Below, one piece after another: positions 43,218 through 52,446 of a stretch of DNA of 64,000 bases. The stretch is taken from positions 372,001 through 436,000 of the forward strand of contig NZ_JAVDXT010000005.1 of NCBI RefSeq assembly GCF_031458075.1, given 5' to 3'. The notes below the pieces were generated by a model. It saw nothing but the letters and a program-made list of their open reading frames with translations. It did no database searches and was not told where the DNA came from. The translations under genes and the position numbers were made by a program. Every line of letters starts with the position of its first letter. Position 1 is the first letter of the stretch. Source of the stretch: Rhodoferax_B ferrireducens_A (GTDB lineage Bacteria > Pseudomonadota > Gammaproteobacteria > Burkholderiales > Burkholderiaceae_C).

Positions 43218-46200
43218 ATGGCGGAAAGCGCCCTCTTGGGAAAGGTCGGTATGCGTCTGTGGCAAGCTGGAAAGTGGAGCTCCTTGTCGGCCAGGATCCG
43301 GCTGCTGGTGCTGGTCACCATCTTGCCGGCCGTGGTGCTGGTGGTCTACCAGGCGCAGGCCAACCGCACCGAAGCGATTGCCGCTACCGAAGAGCGTGCC
43401 ACGCTGACCGTCAAAAGCCTGGCCGCCACCCAGCAAAGGCTGATCAACAACACCCGCGAATTTCTGCAGAACCTGGCCTACCTGCCGCAGGCCCAGCAAC
43501 CCGAGGCAGCGGGCTGCTCGCAGTACCTGGCCGAAGTGCTGTCGCTGAACAACACCTATGTCAACCTGGGCCTGCCGCGGGCAGATGGCGCACTGCTGTG
43601 CAACGCCACCCCCTTGAGGGCGCCGGTGAACGTGGCAGACCGCCCCTACTTCCAGCGCGCCATCCAATCGCGGGAGTTTTCGGTCGGCGCGTTCCAGGTG
43701 GACCGCGCAACCCAGGCCTCCAGCGTCAACTTTGCCTATCCGGTGGTCAACTTCGCCAGCCAGAAGGTGGTGGGCGCGGCGGTGGCGGTGGTATCTCTCG
43801 ACTGGTGGAGCCGCCGCCTGGCCGACCTGAGCCTGCCGGATGGCGCCGTGGCCCGGGTGACCGACCCCAGCGGCTACGTGATTGCCCGCTACCCGCCGGC
43901 GCCGCTGGAACTGGGACTGCTGTTCTATGACGCCAATTTCAGCAGCGCGCTCAGCCAGCATGGCGATATCGGCGTGCTGCACCGCCACGACAGCGATGGC
44001 AAGCGCCAGCTGGTGGTGTTCCGGCCGCTGATCGAAGCGGATGGCAAAGCCATTGCCACCATGAGCCTGACCATTCCGCTGGAGAACCTGTATGCCGCTG
44101 CCAACCAGCGGATGTGGAACGACATCGGCTTTCTGCTGCTCGGCCTGCTGCTCAGCTTTGGGCTGGCGCACGAAGGCATACGCCGCGCGGTCGCCCAGCC
44201 GCTGCAGCGCCTGCTCGACGCCACCGATGGGCTGGCCCATGGGCGCTATCTGCCGCAGATGCCGACCACCGGCATACGCGAACTGGGCGAGCTGGCCCAG
44301 CGCTTCAACAACATGGCCTTGAAACGGCAGAGCTTCGAGAACCAGCTGCGCGAGAGCGAGGAAAACCTGGCCATCACCTTGCATTCGATTGGTGACGCCG
44401 TGATTGCCACCGATGCCGAGGGCCAAGTCACCCGCATGAACGGCGTGGCCGAGCGGCTCACGGGCTGGTCGCTGGCCGAAGCCCTGGGGCAGCCGCTGCG
44501 GGCCGTGTTCCGCATCGTCGATACCAGTTCACGCCAACCCATCCCAGACCCTGTGGAACTGGTGATGGCACACGGTGAAGTCGTAGAGCTGGCCAACCAC
44601 ACGGCACTGCTGGCGCGCGACGGCGCCGAATACCAGATTGCCGACAGCGCAGCCCCCATCCGCAACGCCAGCGGCCAGGTGGTGGGCGTGGTGCTGGTGT
44701 TCAGCGACGTGTCCGAGTCGTACCGCGTGCACCGGCAGCTGGAAGCCAACGAGGCACGTTTTCGCATCCTCTCGGCCCTGTCATCCGACTGGTACTGGGA
44801 ACAGGATGCACAGTTTCGGTTCGTGCGCTTCGAGGGCAACGCACAATCACAGCTCGACAAAAAAGACACTTCACCTTATGGGCATACCCGCTGGGAGGAG
44901 CCCACGCTGAATGTGACCGAGGCCCAATGGGAACAGCACAAGGCACTGCTGCAACAGCACCAGCCGTTCCATGATTTTGAAATCGAACGCGTCAACATTC
45001 ACACCAAGCAGCCGTACTGGATATCCATCAGCGGTACACCGATTTTTGACGACCGCGGCCAGTTTTGCGGCTACCACGGGATCGGCAAGGACATCACGGC
45101 ACGCAAACATACCGAGAATGAATTGCGCATCGCCGCCATTGCCTTTGAGTCACAAGAAGGCGTGCTGGTCACCGACCGCAACGCGGTGGTACTGCGCACC
45201 AACCACGCCTTCAGCAAAATCACCGGCTACAGCGCCGAAGAAACCATTGGCCAGCCCATGCGCATGCTGGCCTCGGGTCGCCACGACGCGGCTTTTTTTA
45301 CAGCCATGTACAGCAGCCTGAAAACCGCCAACGAATGGCAGGGCGAAATCTGGAACCGCTGCAAGAACGCCGACGTGCGGCTGTACTACATGACCATCAC
45401 CGCCGTCACAGACTCGGGCGGCAGCCTCACCCACTACGTCGCCACGCTGGTGGACATCACCCAGAAAGCCGCCGCCGCCAAGGAGATCGAGCACCTGGCG
45501 TTCTACGATGCGCTGACGCATCTGCCGAACCGCCGGCTGATGATGGACCGCCTGCAGCAGGCCTTCGCCTCCAGCACCCGTACCGACAAGCACGGCGCGC
45601 TGCTGTGTCTGGACCTGGACCACTTCAAGACCTTGAACGACACCCTGGGCCACGACATGGGCGATGTGCTGCTGCAGCAGGTGGCCCTGCGCCTGAAAAG
45701 CTGTGTCCGCGAAGGCGACACCGTGGCCCGGTTTGGCGGCGACGAGTTCCTGGTGCTGCTGGAAGACCTGAGCCCGTTTGCCACCGAAGCCGCGGAACAG
45801 ACCCAGGCCGTGGGCACGAAGATCCTGGACACCTTGAACCAGCCCTACCAACTGGCCTCGCACCATGTGCACAGCACCACCAGCATGGGTGCGGTGCTGT
45901 TCAGCGGGCAAACCCAGTCCCTGGAAGAGCTGGTCAAGTACGCCGACCTCGCCATGTACGCGGCCAAGAATGACGGGCGCAACGCCATCCGCTTCTTCGA
46001 TCCGATGATGCAGGCCGCAGTCACCGCCCGCGCCGCGCTGGAAAACGATTTGCGCACCGCGCTGGCCGAGCAGCAGTTCCTGCTGTACTACCAGATCCAG
46101 ATCGGCCCGGGCGACCAGCCGGTGGGTGCCGAGGCGCTGATCCGCTGGCAGCACCCCACGCGCGGTCTGGTTTCACCCTTCGACTTCATCCCGCTGGCCG

Positions 46201-46805
46201 AGGAAACCGGGCTGATCCTGCCCATCGGCCTGTGGGTGCTGCAAACCGCCTGCAAGCAACTGCAGCGCTGGCGCAACGACCCGGCCACCGCCGATCTGCA
46301 GCTGGCGGTGAACGTCAGCGCACTGCAGTTCCGGCAGCCGGACTTCATGGAGCAGGTCGGCGCCCTGCTGCGCCACACCGGTGCCCGCCCGGACCGCCTG
46401 AAGCTCGAGCTCACCGAAAGCCTGGCCCTGGAAAACGTGGAAGACACCATCGCCAAGATGAAGGTGCTGCGGGGGCTGGGGCTGCGCTTCTCGATGGACG
46501 ACTTCGGCACCGGCCAGTCCTCGCTGTCCTACCTGACGCGGCTGCCGCTCGACCAGCTGAAGATCGACCAGAGCTTTGTGCGCAACATCGGCATCCAGCA
46601 CACCGACGCCCTGATCGTCCAGACCATCATCGGCATGGCCCACAGCCTGGGCATCGACGTGATCGCCGAGGGCGTGGAAACCGAGCAGCAGCGTGCGTTC
46701 CTGGCGCTGAATGGCTGCACGCTGTGCCAGGGCTATCTGTTCAGCCGGCCAGTGCCGCTGGATGCGTTTGAAAGCCTGCTCACCCAGTACGCGAGTCCGG
46801 CCTAA
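43218..46805 (+). CDS. CACHE-HAMP-PAS-GGDEF-EAL membrane sensor
   Basis: The product is about 1195 residues. Order: first membrane helix (about 22-42), periplasmic dCACHE-like sensor (45-290, DRPYFQRAI), second helix (300-320), HAMP (325-375), three PAS domains (about 385-765), GGDEF (770-935) and EAL (945-1190). Both catalytic motifs look intact: FGGDEF, with the inhibitory I-site REGD five residues upstream, and EALIRW, MDDFGTG and AEGVETE. It may therefore make or break cyclic di-GMP, with the PAS and CACHE modules deciding. Alternative starts are the GTG at 43206 and the ATG at 43251; the ATG at 43218 is used. Its stop overlaps the convergent gene. Confidence 0.93.
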   Translation: MAESALLGKVGMRLWQAGKWSSLSARIRLLVLVTILPAVVLVVYQAQANRTEAIAATEERATLTVKSLAATQQRLINNTREFLQNLAYLPQAQQPEAAGCSQYLAEVLSLNNTYVNLGLPRADGALLCNATPLRAPVNVADRPYFQRAIQSREFSVGAFQVDRATQASSVNFAYPVVNFASQKVVGAAVAVVSLDWWSRRLADLSLPDGAVARVTDPSGYVIARYPPAPLELGLLFYDANFSSALSQHGDIGVLHRHDSDGKRQLVVFRPLIEADGKAIATMSLTIPLENLYAAANQRMWNDIGFLLLGLLLSFGLAHEGIRRAVAQPLQRLLDATDGLAHGRYLPQMPTTGIRELGELAQRFNNMALKRQSFENQLRESEENLAITLHSIGDAVIATDAEGQVTRMNGVAERLTGWSLAEALGQPLRAVFRIVDTSSRQPIPDPVELVMAHGEVVELANHTALLARDGAEYQIADSAAPIRNASGQVVGVVLVFSDVSESYRVHRQLEANEARFRILSALSSDWYWEQDAQFRFVRFEGNAQSQLDKKDTSPYGHTRWEEPTLNVTEAQWEQHKALLQQHQPFHDFEIERVNIHTKQPYWISISGTPIFDDRGQFCGYHGIGKDITARKHTENELRIAAIAFESQEGVLVTDRNAVVLRTNHAFSKITGYSAEETIGQPMRMLASGRHDAAFFTAMYSSLKTANEWQGEIWNRCKNADVRLYYMTITAVTDSGGSLTHYVATLVDITQKAAAAKEIEHLAFYDALTHLPNRRLMMDRLQQAFASSTRTDKHGALLCLDLDHFKTLNDTLGHDMGDVLLQQVALRLKSCVREGDTVARFGGDEFLVLLEDLSPFATEAAEQTQAVGTKILDTLNQPYQLASHHVHSTTSMGAVLFSGQTQSLEELVKYADLAMYAAKNDGRNAIRFFDPMMQAAVTARAALENDLRTALAEQQFLLYYQIQIGPGDQPVGAEALIRWQHPTRGLVSPFDFIPLAEETGLILPIGLWVLQTACKQLQRWRNDPATADLQLAVNVSALQFRQPDFMEQVGALLRHTGARPDRLKLELTESLALENVEDTIAKMKVLRGLGLRFSMDDFGTGQSSLSYLTRLPLDQLKIDQSFVRNIGIQHTDALIVQTIIGMAHSLGIDVIAEGVETEQQRAFLALNGCTLCQGYLFSRPVPLDAFESLLTQYASPA

Positions 46806-48715
46806 GCCAGCAGTTCCTCCACCCGATTACGCAGCAGCGCCGGCTGCACCTCGGCGGCAGACACCACCGTACCCACGTTCAAGCCCACCCGGTTCAGCAT
46901 GCCGCGCCGAAACGGACGCACCATGGCGCCGCCCTGCTCGATACGGCTGAAATACGAGCCCCACAGATTGGTCAGCGCCATCGGAATCACCGGCACCGGC
47001 GCGCGCTCCAGGATCTTCATGATGCCGCCCTTGAATTCCTGCAGCGTGCCGTCCTTGGTGATGCCGCCTTCGGGGAAGATGCCCAGCAGATCGCCGTCCT
47101 GCAGCACCTTGGCGGCAGCCGCAAACGCGGCGTCGTAGGCCGCCGGGTCTTCGGCGCGCGGCGCGATGGGAATCGCCTTGGCCAGGCGGAACAGCCAGCC
47201 CAGCACCGGCACCTGGAAGATGCGGTGGTCCATCAGAAACACGATGGGCCGTGGGCTGGCCGCCATCAGCAGCACCGCATCGACAAAGCTCACATGGTTG
47301 CAGGCCAGGATGGCCGGGCCGCTGATCGGGATGTGTTGCTCGCCCGTCACCTTGAAGCGGTACACGCAGTGCGACAGCAGCCAGGCCACGAAGCGCAGCA
47401 GGTATTCGGGCACCAGCAGGAAGATGTAGAAAGCCACCACCGCATTCGCCAGGCCGGTGAACAAGAAGATCTGCGGAATGCTGAAGCCGCTGCTGAGCAG
47501 CGCGCCGGCGATCACCGAGCTGCCAATCATGAACAGCGCGTTCAGGATATTGTTGGCTGCGATGATGCGGGCCCGGTGCGTGGGCTGGCTGCGCAGCTGG
47601 ATCAGCGCGTACATGGGCACGCTGTACAGCCCGGCAAACAGGCTGAGCAGCGCCAGGTCGGCCATCACCCGCCAGTGCGCGGATTGCGCCACAAAAGCCC
47701 CCAGACCCATCACCGGCACCACCGGCAGGCCGCGCGAGGCAAAGTACAGGTCCACCGCAAACACGCTCATGCCGATGGCGCCCAGCGGCACCAGGCCGAT
47801 CTCCACATGCCGGCGGCTCAGCACCTCGCACAGCAGCGAACCGGTGCCGATGCCGATGGAAAACAGCACCAGCAGCAGCGTGGCCACCTGCTCGTCGCCG
47901 TGCAGCACCTCCTTGGCAAAGCTGGGGAACTGGCTGAGGAACACCGCACCAAAGAACCACATCCAGCTGATGCCCAGCAGCGAGCGGAACACCACCAGGT
48001 TGCCGTGCGCCAGCTGCAGGTTGCGCCAGGTTTCGGTGAACGGGTTCCAATTGATCTTCAGCTGCGGATCGGTGGCCGCCAGCTCGGGAATCGCCTGCGC
48101 CAGCCAGCGGCCGATCAGCGCCAGCGCCACGCAGCCGATGGCCACCGCGGTGTGCCCGACCTCAGGAATCGTCACCAGCAGCCCGCCGACGATATTGCCC
48201 AGCAAAATGGCCACGAAGGTGCCCATCTCCACCATGCCGTTGCCGCCGGTCAACTCGGCGTCCGACAGCACCTGCGGCAGGTAGGCGAACTTGACCGGCC
48301 CGAACAAGGTGGAGTGCAGGCCCATCAGGAACACGCAGGCCAGCAGCACCGGAATCTGCACCGTCAGGTTGGTCGTGAAGAAGCCATAGGCCGCCACCAG
48401 CATGATGGCGATCTCCAGGTTCTTCACCGCGCGGATCATCCGGGTCTTGGGGAACTTGTCGGTCAGCTGCCCGCTGGTCGCCGAGAACAGCAGGAACGGC
48501 AGAATGAACAGCGCCCCGATCACCAGCCCTGCCAGCGCCGGCGGCAACCAGCTGACGCTGAGCTGGTAGGTCACCATCACCGTGAACGAGAACTTGAACA
48601 GGTTGTCGTTCGCCGCGCCGGAAAACTGGGTCCAGAAGAACGGCGCAAACCGCCGCTGCTTGAGCAGCGCGAACTGGTTGGGATGGGGCGCGGAATCGTT
48701 TGTCTGTAGTGTCAT
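46802..48715 (-). CDS. fused MFS (LplT-like) transporter and acyltransferase (PlsC-like)
   Basis: The 637-residue protein joins a 12-helix MFS domain (1-415) to an acyltransferase domain (430-637) with the NHxxxxD-type motif CNHVSFVDAVLLM and the later PEGGITKDG block. It is built like the lysophospholipid-recycling system of Escherichia coli (LplT plus Aas), but without the AMP-binding acyl-ACP synthetase part. A flip-and-acylate role for lysophospholipids at the inner membrane is inferred. The ATG at 48715 (MTLQTND) is used; the upstream frame continues into a repeat. It overlaps the stop of the CACHE sensor gene. Confidence 0.9.
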   Translation of the reverse strand: MTLQTNDSAPHPNQFALLKQRRFAPFFWTQFSGAANDNLFKFSFTVMVTYQLSVSWLPPALAGLVIGALFILPFLLFSATSGQLTDKFPKTRMIRAVKNLEIAIMLVAAYGFFTTNLTVQIPVLLACVFLMGLHSTLFGPVKFAYLPQVLSDAELTGGNGMVEMGTFVAILLGNIVGGLLVTIPEVGHTAVAIGCVALALIGRWLAQAIPELAATDPQLKINWNPFTETWRNLQLAHGNLVVFRSLLGISWMWFFGAVFLSQFPSFAKEVLHGDEQVATLLLVLFSIGIGTGSLLCEVLSRRHVEIGLVPLGAIGMSVFAVDLYFASRGLPVVPVMGLGAFVAQSAHWRVMADLALLSLFAGLYSVPMYALIQLRSQPTHRARIIAANNILNALFMIGSSVIAGALLSSGFSIPQIFLFTGLANAVVAFYIFLLVPEYLLRFVAWLLSHCVYRFKVTGEQHIPISGPAILACNHVSFVDAVLLMAASPRPIVFLMDHRIFQVPVLGWLFRLAKAIPIAPRAEDPAAYDAAFAAAAKVLQDGDLLGIFPEGGITKDGTLQEFKGGIMKILERAPVPVIPMALTNLWGSYFSRIEQGGAMVRPFRRGMLNRVGLNVGTVVSAAEVQPALLRNRVEELLA

Positions 48716-48725
48716 TTTTAATGCC

Positions 48726-48785
48726 AAATAGGGCTGTAGCGCACATTCTATGTGCACGTACAGCTATTTAAAATATAGCAAACAT
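48726..48785. repeat. dispersed repeat copy with nested hairpin
   Basis: GCTGTA-gc-GCACAT-tct-ATGTGC-acg-TACAGC (48733-48764) is a near-perfect stem-loop, followed by TATTTAAAATATAGC. It lies between the end of the FAD oxidase gene and the start of the MFS-acyltransferase gene, both on the minus strand, and may terminate the first. Confidence 0.7.
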
Positions 48786-48793
48786 AGTGGTGT

Positions 48794-50221
48794 TCAAACG
48801 CCGTACCGGTCCCACAAGGCATTGCTGAACCGGGTCGCCCCCAGGCTTTGGCGCAAGGCCCGCAGCCTGGTGGCCTGGGGATAAGCCGCATCGAACTGCT
48901 GCTGCGTGGCATGCAACTGGTAGGGCAGATAGTACGTGCCCCCATGCGCCAGGGCCAGGCCCACCATCGATCGGGTCCATTCGGCCACGGCAGGCTGGGC
49001 GGCCCCGGCGACCCGCTGCTTGTAATAGACCACGAAGGAAAACACGTCCTCCTGTGCCCAGGCCATCAAGGTCTGGCGGTCGGCGGGCGCATGGCGGATC
49101 GACACGTTCAAGGTGCCGGTGGACGACTGCTGCAGCAGCGCCGCCATCTGGCGCGCGAACGCCAGGAAATGGCGCTCGGGAATAAAGTACTCCTGCAGCA
49201 CATAGGTGGCGATGGAGCGCGTAGCGGGCTCCAGCTCGGCCACGTCGTGGCTGGCCTCGTAGTTGCGCCAGACCACGGCGGGTCGGTCCTGCAAAGGGTC
49301 GACCAGCTGGCGGCGCAACACGTCCCCGCCCGGCAGTTCGGTCATGGCCCAGATGGCGGCTTTTTCCTTCAGGTAGCGCCCCTGGGTGCTGCGCAGCCGG
49401 GCCGGCTGCGTCAGCGGCTTGTCGCTGCGCCGCCAGGTCACGCAATGCGGCTGCCCGAAGTCCGGCGCCTGCAGATCCGCGTTGTGCAGCAGCGCGCCGG
49501 GATCGCTGGCCACCTGTTGCTTGAACCAGGCGGGATAGTCCGCCAGCGCCACCCGTTCGGTATGGCGCTGTATGGCAAAGTTGTCGTCCAGCGCCAACTC
49601 CACCTCGGTCACCACGCCCACGCCGCCGTAGCCGCCAATCGCCGCAAAAAACAGCTCGGCATGCTGCTCGGGCGAGACCTCCAGCACCGTGCCATCTGCC
49701 AACACCAATTGCAGCGCCCGCACGCTGGAGACGATAGGCCCGTGCCCCACGTAGCGCCCATGGCAGTTCACCGATACCGAGCCGCCAACCGTGAAGTTGG
49801 CGTAGCTCTGCATGGTGCGCACCGCCAGGCCGTGCGGGTCGATCAGCGTCTGCAAGTCCCGCCAGCGCATGCCCGCCTGCACCCTCGCCACCTTGCCCAC
49901 CGGGTCGAGCGCAACCAGCTGCTGCATGCTGCGCATATCCAGCTGCAGCCCACCCGCCAGCGCGGTCTGCCCGCCCATGCTGAAGCGCCCGCCGCCCACG
50001 CTGACCCGGCCCGGCCAGCGCCGCAGGGCTTGGCGGATGTCGTCGGCATTGCGCACCGCCACAATCTGCGCCGTTGGCACCGAATACAGGTGGGTCACAT
50101 TGCACACGCTCAAGGGGTCGGCTGGGCAAGTGGCCGCCGCATCGGTCGCCGCCAGCGCCGCCCCAGCGGCCACGCTGCCCAAGAACGCGCGGCGGGTGAG
50201 CTCAGTGGTGGATGGGGGCAT
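48794..50221 (-). CDS. Tat-exported FAD-linked oxidase (VAO/GlcD-type)
   Basis: The 475-residue protein has a Tat signal (TRRAFLGSVAAGAALA, residues 9-24) followed by a PCMH-type FAD-binding domain: VSVGGGRFSMGGQ and YANFTVGGSVSVNCHGRYVGHGP. The latter has the usual G-G-S-x-S of the L-gulonolactone/aldonolactone oxidase and 6-hydroxynicotine oxidase families. It should oxidise an alcohol, lactone or amine in the periplasm with the flavin loaded in the cytoplasm before export. Two Cys near the N terminus (ATCPADPLSVC) may be structural. Substrate unknown. The ATG at 50221 is used; the frame extends 30 bp upstream. Confidence 0.88.
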   Translation of the reverse strand: MPPSTTELTRRAFLGSVAAGAALAATDAAATCPADPLSVCNVTHLYSVPTAQIVAVRNADDIRQALRRWPGRVSVGGGRFSMGGQTALAGGLQLDMRSMQQLVALDPVGKVARVQAGMRWRDLQTLIDPHGLAVRTMQSYANFTVGGSVSVNCHGRYVGHGPIVSSVRALQLVLADGTVLEVSPEQHAELFFAAIGGYGGVGVVTEVELALDDNFAIQRHTERVALADYPAWFKQQVASDPGALLHNADLQAPDFGQPHCVTWRRSDKPLTQPARLRSTQGRYLKEKAAIWAMTELPGGDVLRRQLVDPLQDRPAVVWRNYEASHDVAELEPATRSIATYVLQEYFIPERHFLAFARQMAALLQQSSTGTLNVSIRHAPADRQTLMAWAQEDVFSFVVYYKQRVAGAAQPAVAEWTRSMVGLALAHGGTYYLPYQLHATQQQFDAAYPQATRLRALRQSLGATRFSNALWDRYGV

Positions 50222-50419
50222 GGTGGCTTCCTTGTGGCATGTGGGCTGCATTGTGCCCAGCCCCTGTGCATTGCAGAGCAGGCCGCCGCCGGCGGTTGCC
50301 CAGATCCCGTAAAAAGAACGTCACAGCCAACTCCTTGAAAATTGAGTGGCGCGAGTGTCGAGACTGCGCGCACAAACCCGCCACAAAATCCCGACCTGCA
50401 TACGCTTGCAGTACAAAAG

Positions 50420-50436
50420 GTATCAATAATCGATAC
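50420..50436. promoter_or_regulatory. palindrome GTATC-N7-GATAC at the XRE gene start
   Basis: GTATCAATAATCGATAC with flanking G and C (6-bp arms, 50419-50437) ends 1-2 bp before the ATG at 50439. It is probably an autoregulatory operator, and no Shine-Dalgarno is visible between it and the start. Confidence 0.5.
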
Positions 50437-50438
50437 CC

Positions 50439-51170
50439 ATGAGCACCACCGCCGACCTCGTCACCGCCCTGAAGAAGGAACTCAAAGCCGCCCAGCTGAC
50501 CTACGCCGACCTGGCGGCCAAGCTGGGGGTGGCGGAGTCCAGCGTCAAGCGCATGCTGTCCAAAGGGGACATGCCCTTGTCGCGGGTGGACGCGATCTGC
50601 CGCGCGCTGAAGCTGGACTTTGCCGAGCTGGCGCGCCGGGTGGCCGACGCCCAGCCACTGCTGGCCGAGCTGACGCAGGAACAGGAGCGCGCGGTGGTAG
50701 CCGACAAAAAGCTGCTGCTGGTAGCGATCTGCGTGCTCAGCCAGTGGACGCTGGAGCAGATCGTCACTTGCTACCGGCTCAGCGAGGCCGAGTGCATTGC
50801 CTGCCTGGCGCAGCTGGACCGCATCGGCATCATCGAGCTGCGCCCCCTGAACCGCTACCGGTTGCGGCTGGCCAAAGCCTTCCGCTGGCGGCCGCACGGG
50901 CCGGTGATGCAGTTCTTCCGCGAGGACGTGGTGCTGGACTACTACAGCGGAGGTTTTGACGGCCCGGGCGAGGGCCTGCTGCTGGTGCATGGCTCGGTGA
51001 GCCGCAGCCTGGCGCCGGTGTTCCTGGAGCGGCTGCAGCGGGTAGCGCAGGACTTTGCCCAGCAGCACCTGGCCGACCAAAAGCTGCCCGAGGATGCGCG
51101 CGAAGCCTACACCCTGGTGCTGGGCATGCGGCGCTGGGAGTTTGCGGCGTTTATGGCCTTGCGTCGGTAA
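50439..51170 (+). CDS. XRE-family transcriptional regulator
   Basis: The 243-residue protein has an N-terminal Cro/CI-type helix-turn-helix (TYADLAAKLGVAESSVKRML) in the first 70 residues. The rest has a winged-helix-like second segment (QWTLEQIVTCYRLSEAECIACLAQLDRIGIIELRP) and a C-terminal alpha/beta part with no recognised ligand. A palindrome immediately before its start is the probable operator and is shared with the RIO kinase promoter 8 kb away. It converges on and overlaps the FIST gene by 20 bp. Confidence 0.87.
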   Translation: MSTTADLVTALKKELKAAQLTYADLAAKLGVAESSVKRMLSKGDMPLSRVDAICRALKLDFAELARRVADAQPLLAELTQEQERAVVADKKLLLVAICVLSQWTLEQIVTCYRLSEAECIACLAQLDRIGIIELRPLNRYRLRLAKAFRWRPHGPVMQFFREDVVLDYYSGGFDGPGEGLLLVHGSVSRSLAPVFLERLQRVAQDFAQQHLADQKLPEDAREAYTLVLGMRRWEFAAFMALRR

Positions 51171-52413
51171 ACACCGTCAGCACGCCGGTGTAGCCGTACA
51201 GGTTTTGCCGGGCGATCTCGCCAGCTGCGAAGAAGCCGACCAGGGGGACGTCGCCCAGGGCCCGGCGCACGATTTGCAGCTCGGCGCTGGGGCCACCAAA
51301 GTGGTTGCCGCCGCGGCCGGTGCAACTCACGTAGACAGCGCCGGCAATGCGCCGCGCCGGGTGGGGGGCGGATTCGGCCTCGGGCGCAGCCAGCGCGGTG
51401 GCCAGCTCGACCGACAGCTCTTCGGGCTCGAGTTCTTCGCGGATCTCGGCGCAGATGCGCACCAGATCAGCCCTGGCCGCCGCCACATTGCGCTGGCAGA
51501 AGGCCAGCCGGGTGCCGACCTCCACGTTGTCGCCAATCGCCACGCCTTTGCGCGTGGGGTCCAGGCCGATGATGTGACGCACCACCACATCGCTGCCGAA
51601 ATGCGCGGTGCGCACCACGGCATCGCCAACGGCGGCGCGGGTCAGGCCGACCAGGGTGGCGCGGACCCGGCCCAGGGCTTCCTGCGGCTGCTCCAGGTTC
51701 ACGCCCAGGTCGCGCAGCAGCACGTCGAGCGCGGGCTCGCCGTCCAGTTCCAGCACCAGGTTGGCGTCGGACGCGGTGACCACCCGGGTAGCGGTGATCG
51801 GCTGGCAGCCCTGGGTGACGCGCGACACCAGGGGCACGCCGCCACCAAAGGCCACGCCGCTCAGGCCGCCGCTGAACACGCCGCGCGCCGCGCCATGGCC
51901 TTTGATGTTGCCGTTGCCACCGACCGCAAACTGCACCGAGCGCGAGCGGCTCGACGCCAGGCCGCCGAACAGGTAGCCGGTATCGGTGCGCTGGGCCATT
52001 TCGGCCACCAGCTCGGTCAAATCGGGGGTGTTGGCATCGGCATGGACCAGGGCGGTATGCGCCTCGAAACCCAGGCCCAGCGGGGCCACGCCCGAAAACA
52101 CCCGGTACTGGTCGGCCGGCAGGTCGCACAGCATGACGCTGAGCGCAGGCTCATCCACATACTCGACATTGTTGGCGGCGATGCCTATGCCCACGGTGCC
52201 CGACCAGTCGGTCACCTCGGGCAGCTCGCCGCTGAGGTGGTCCAGGATGTCCTGGGCGTCGGCCGCATAGTGGTCGGTGATGTAAAGCAGGCCCAGGGCG
52301 GGCGCGCTGGCGTAGTCGGGCAAGGCCATGTGGGCGCGCAGTTGCGCCAGGACCAGACCGGCGGCCATGCGCCATTGCGGGTGGGTGGCATGGCCGTGGG
52401 GAAAGAGTTTCAT
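51151..52413 (-). CDS. FIST domain sensor protein
   Basis: The 420-residue protein has FIST-N (about 10-210: ALGLLYITDHYAADAQDILDHL, GTVGIGIAANN) and FIST-C (about 230-420: GRVRATLVGLTRAA, ISCTGRGGN-type VSCTGRGGNHFGG, PLVGFFAAGEIA). FIST domains bind small ligands, thought to be amino acids, and usually pair with histidine kinases or cyclases. Here it stands alone with no transmitter domain and no signal peptide, so it should be cytoplasmic. It overlaps the XRE gene tail to tail. Confidence 0.9.
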   Translation of the reverse strand: MKLFPHGHATHPQWRMAAGLVLAQLRAHMALPDYASAPALGLLYITDHYAADAQDILDHLSGELPEVTDWSGTVGIGIAANNVEYVDEPALSVMLCDLPADQYRVFSGVAPLGLGFEAHTALVHADANTPDLTELVAEMAQRTDTGYLFGGLASSRSRSVQFAVGGNGNIKGHGAARGVFSGGLSGVAFGGGVPLVSRVTQGCQPITATRVVTASDANLVLELDGEPALDVLLRDLGVNLEQPQEALGRVRATLVGLTRAAVGDAVVRTAHFGSDVVVRHIIGLDPTRKGVAIGDNVEVGTRLAFCQRNVAAARADLVRICAEIREELEPEELSVELATALAAPEAESAPHPARRIAGAVYVSCTGRGGNHFGGPSAELQIVRRALGDVPLVGFFAAGEIARQNLYGYTGVLTVFTDARP

Positions 52414-52446
52414 AGCCAGCTCGGAATGCAGTTCGGATTCAGGATA

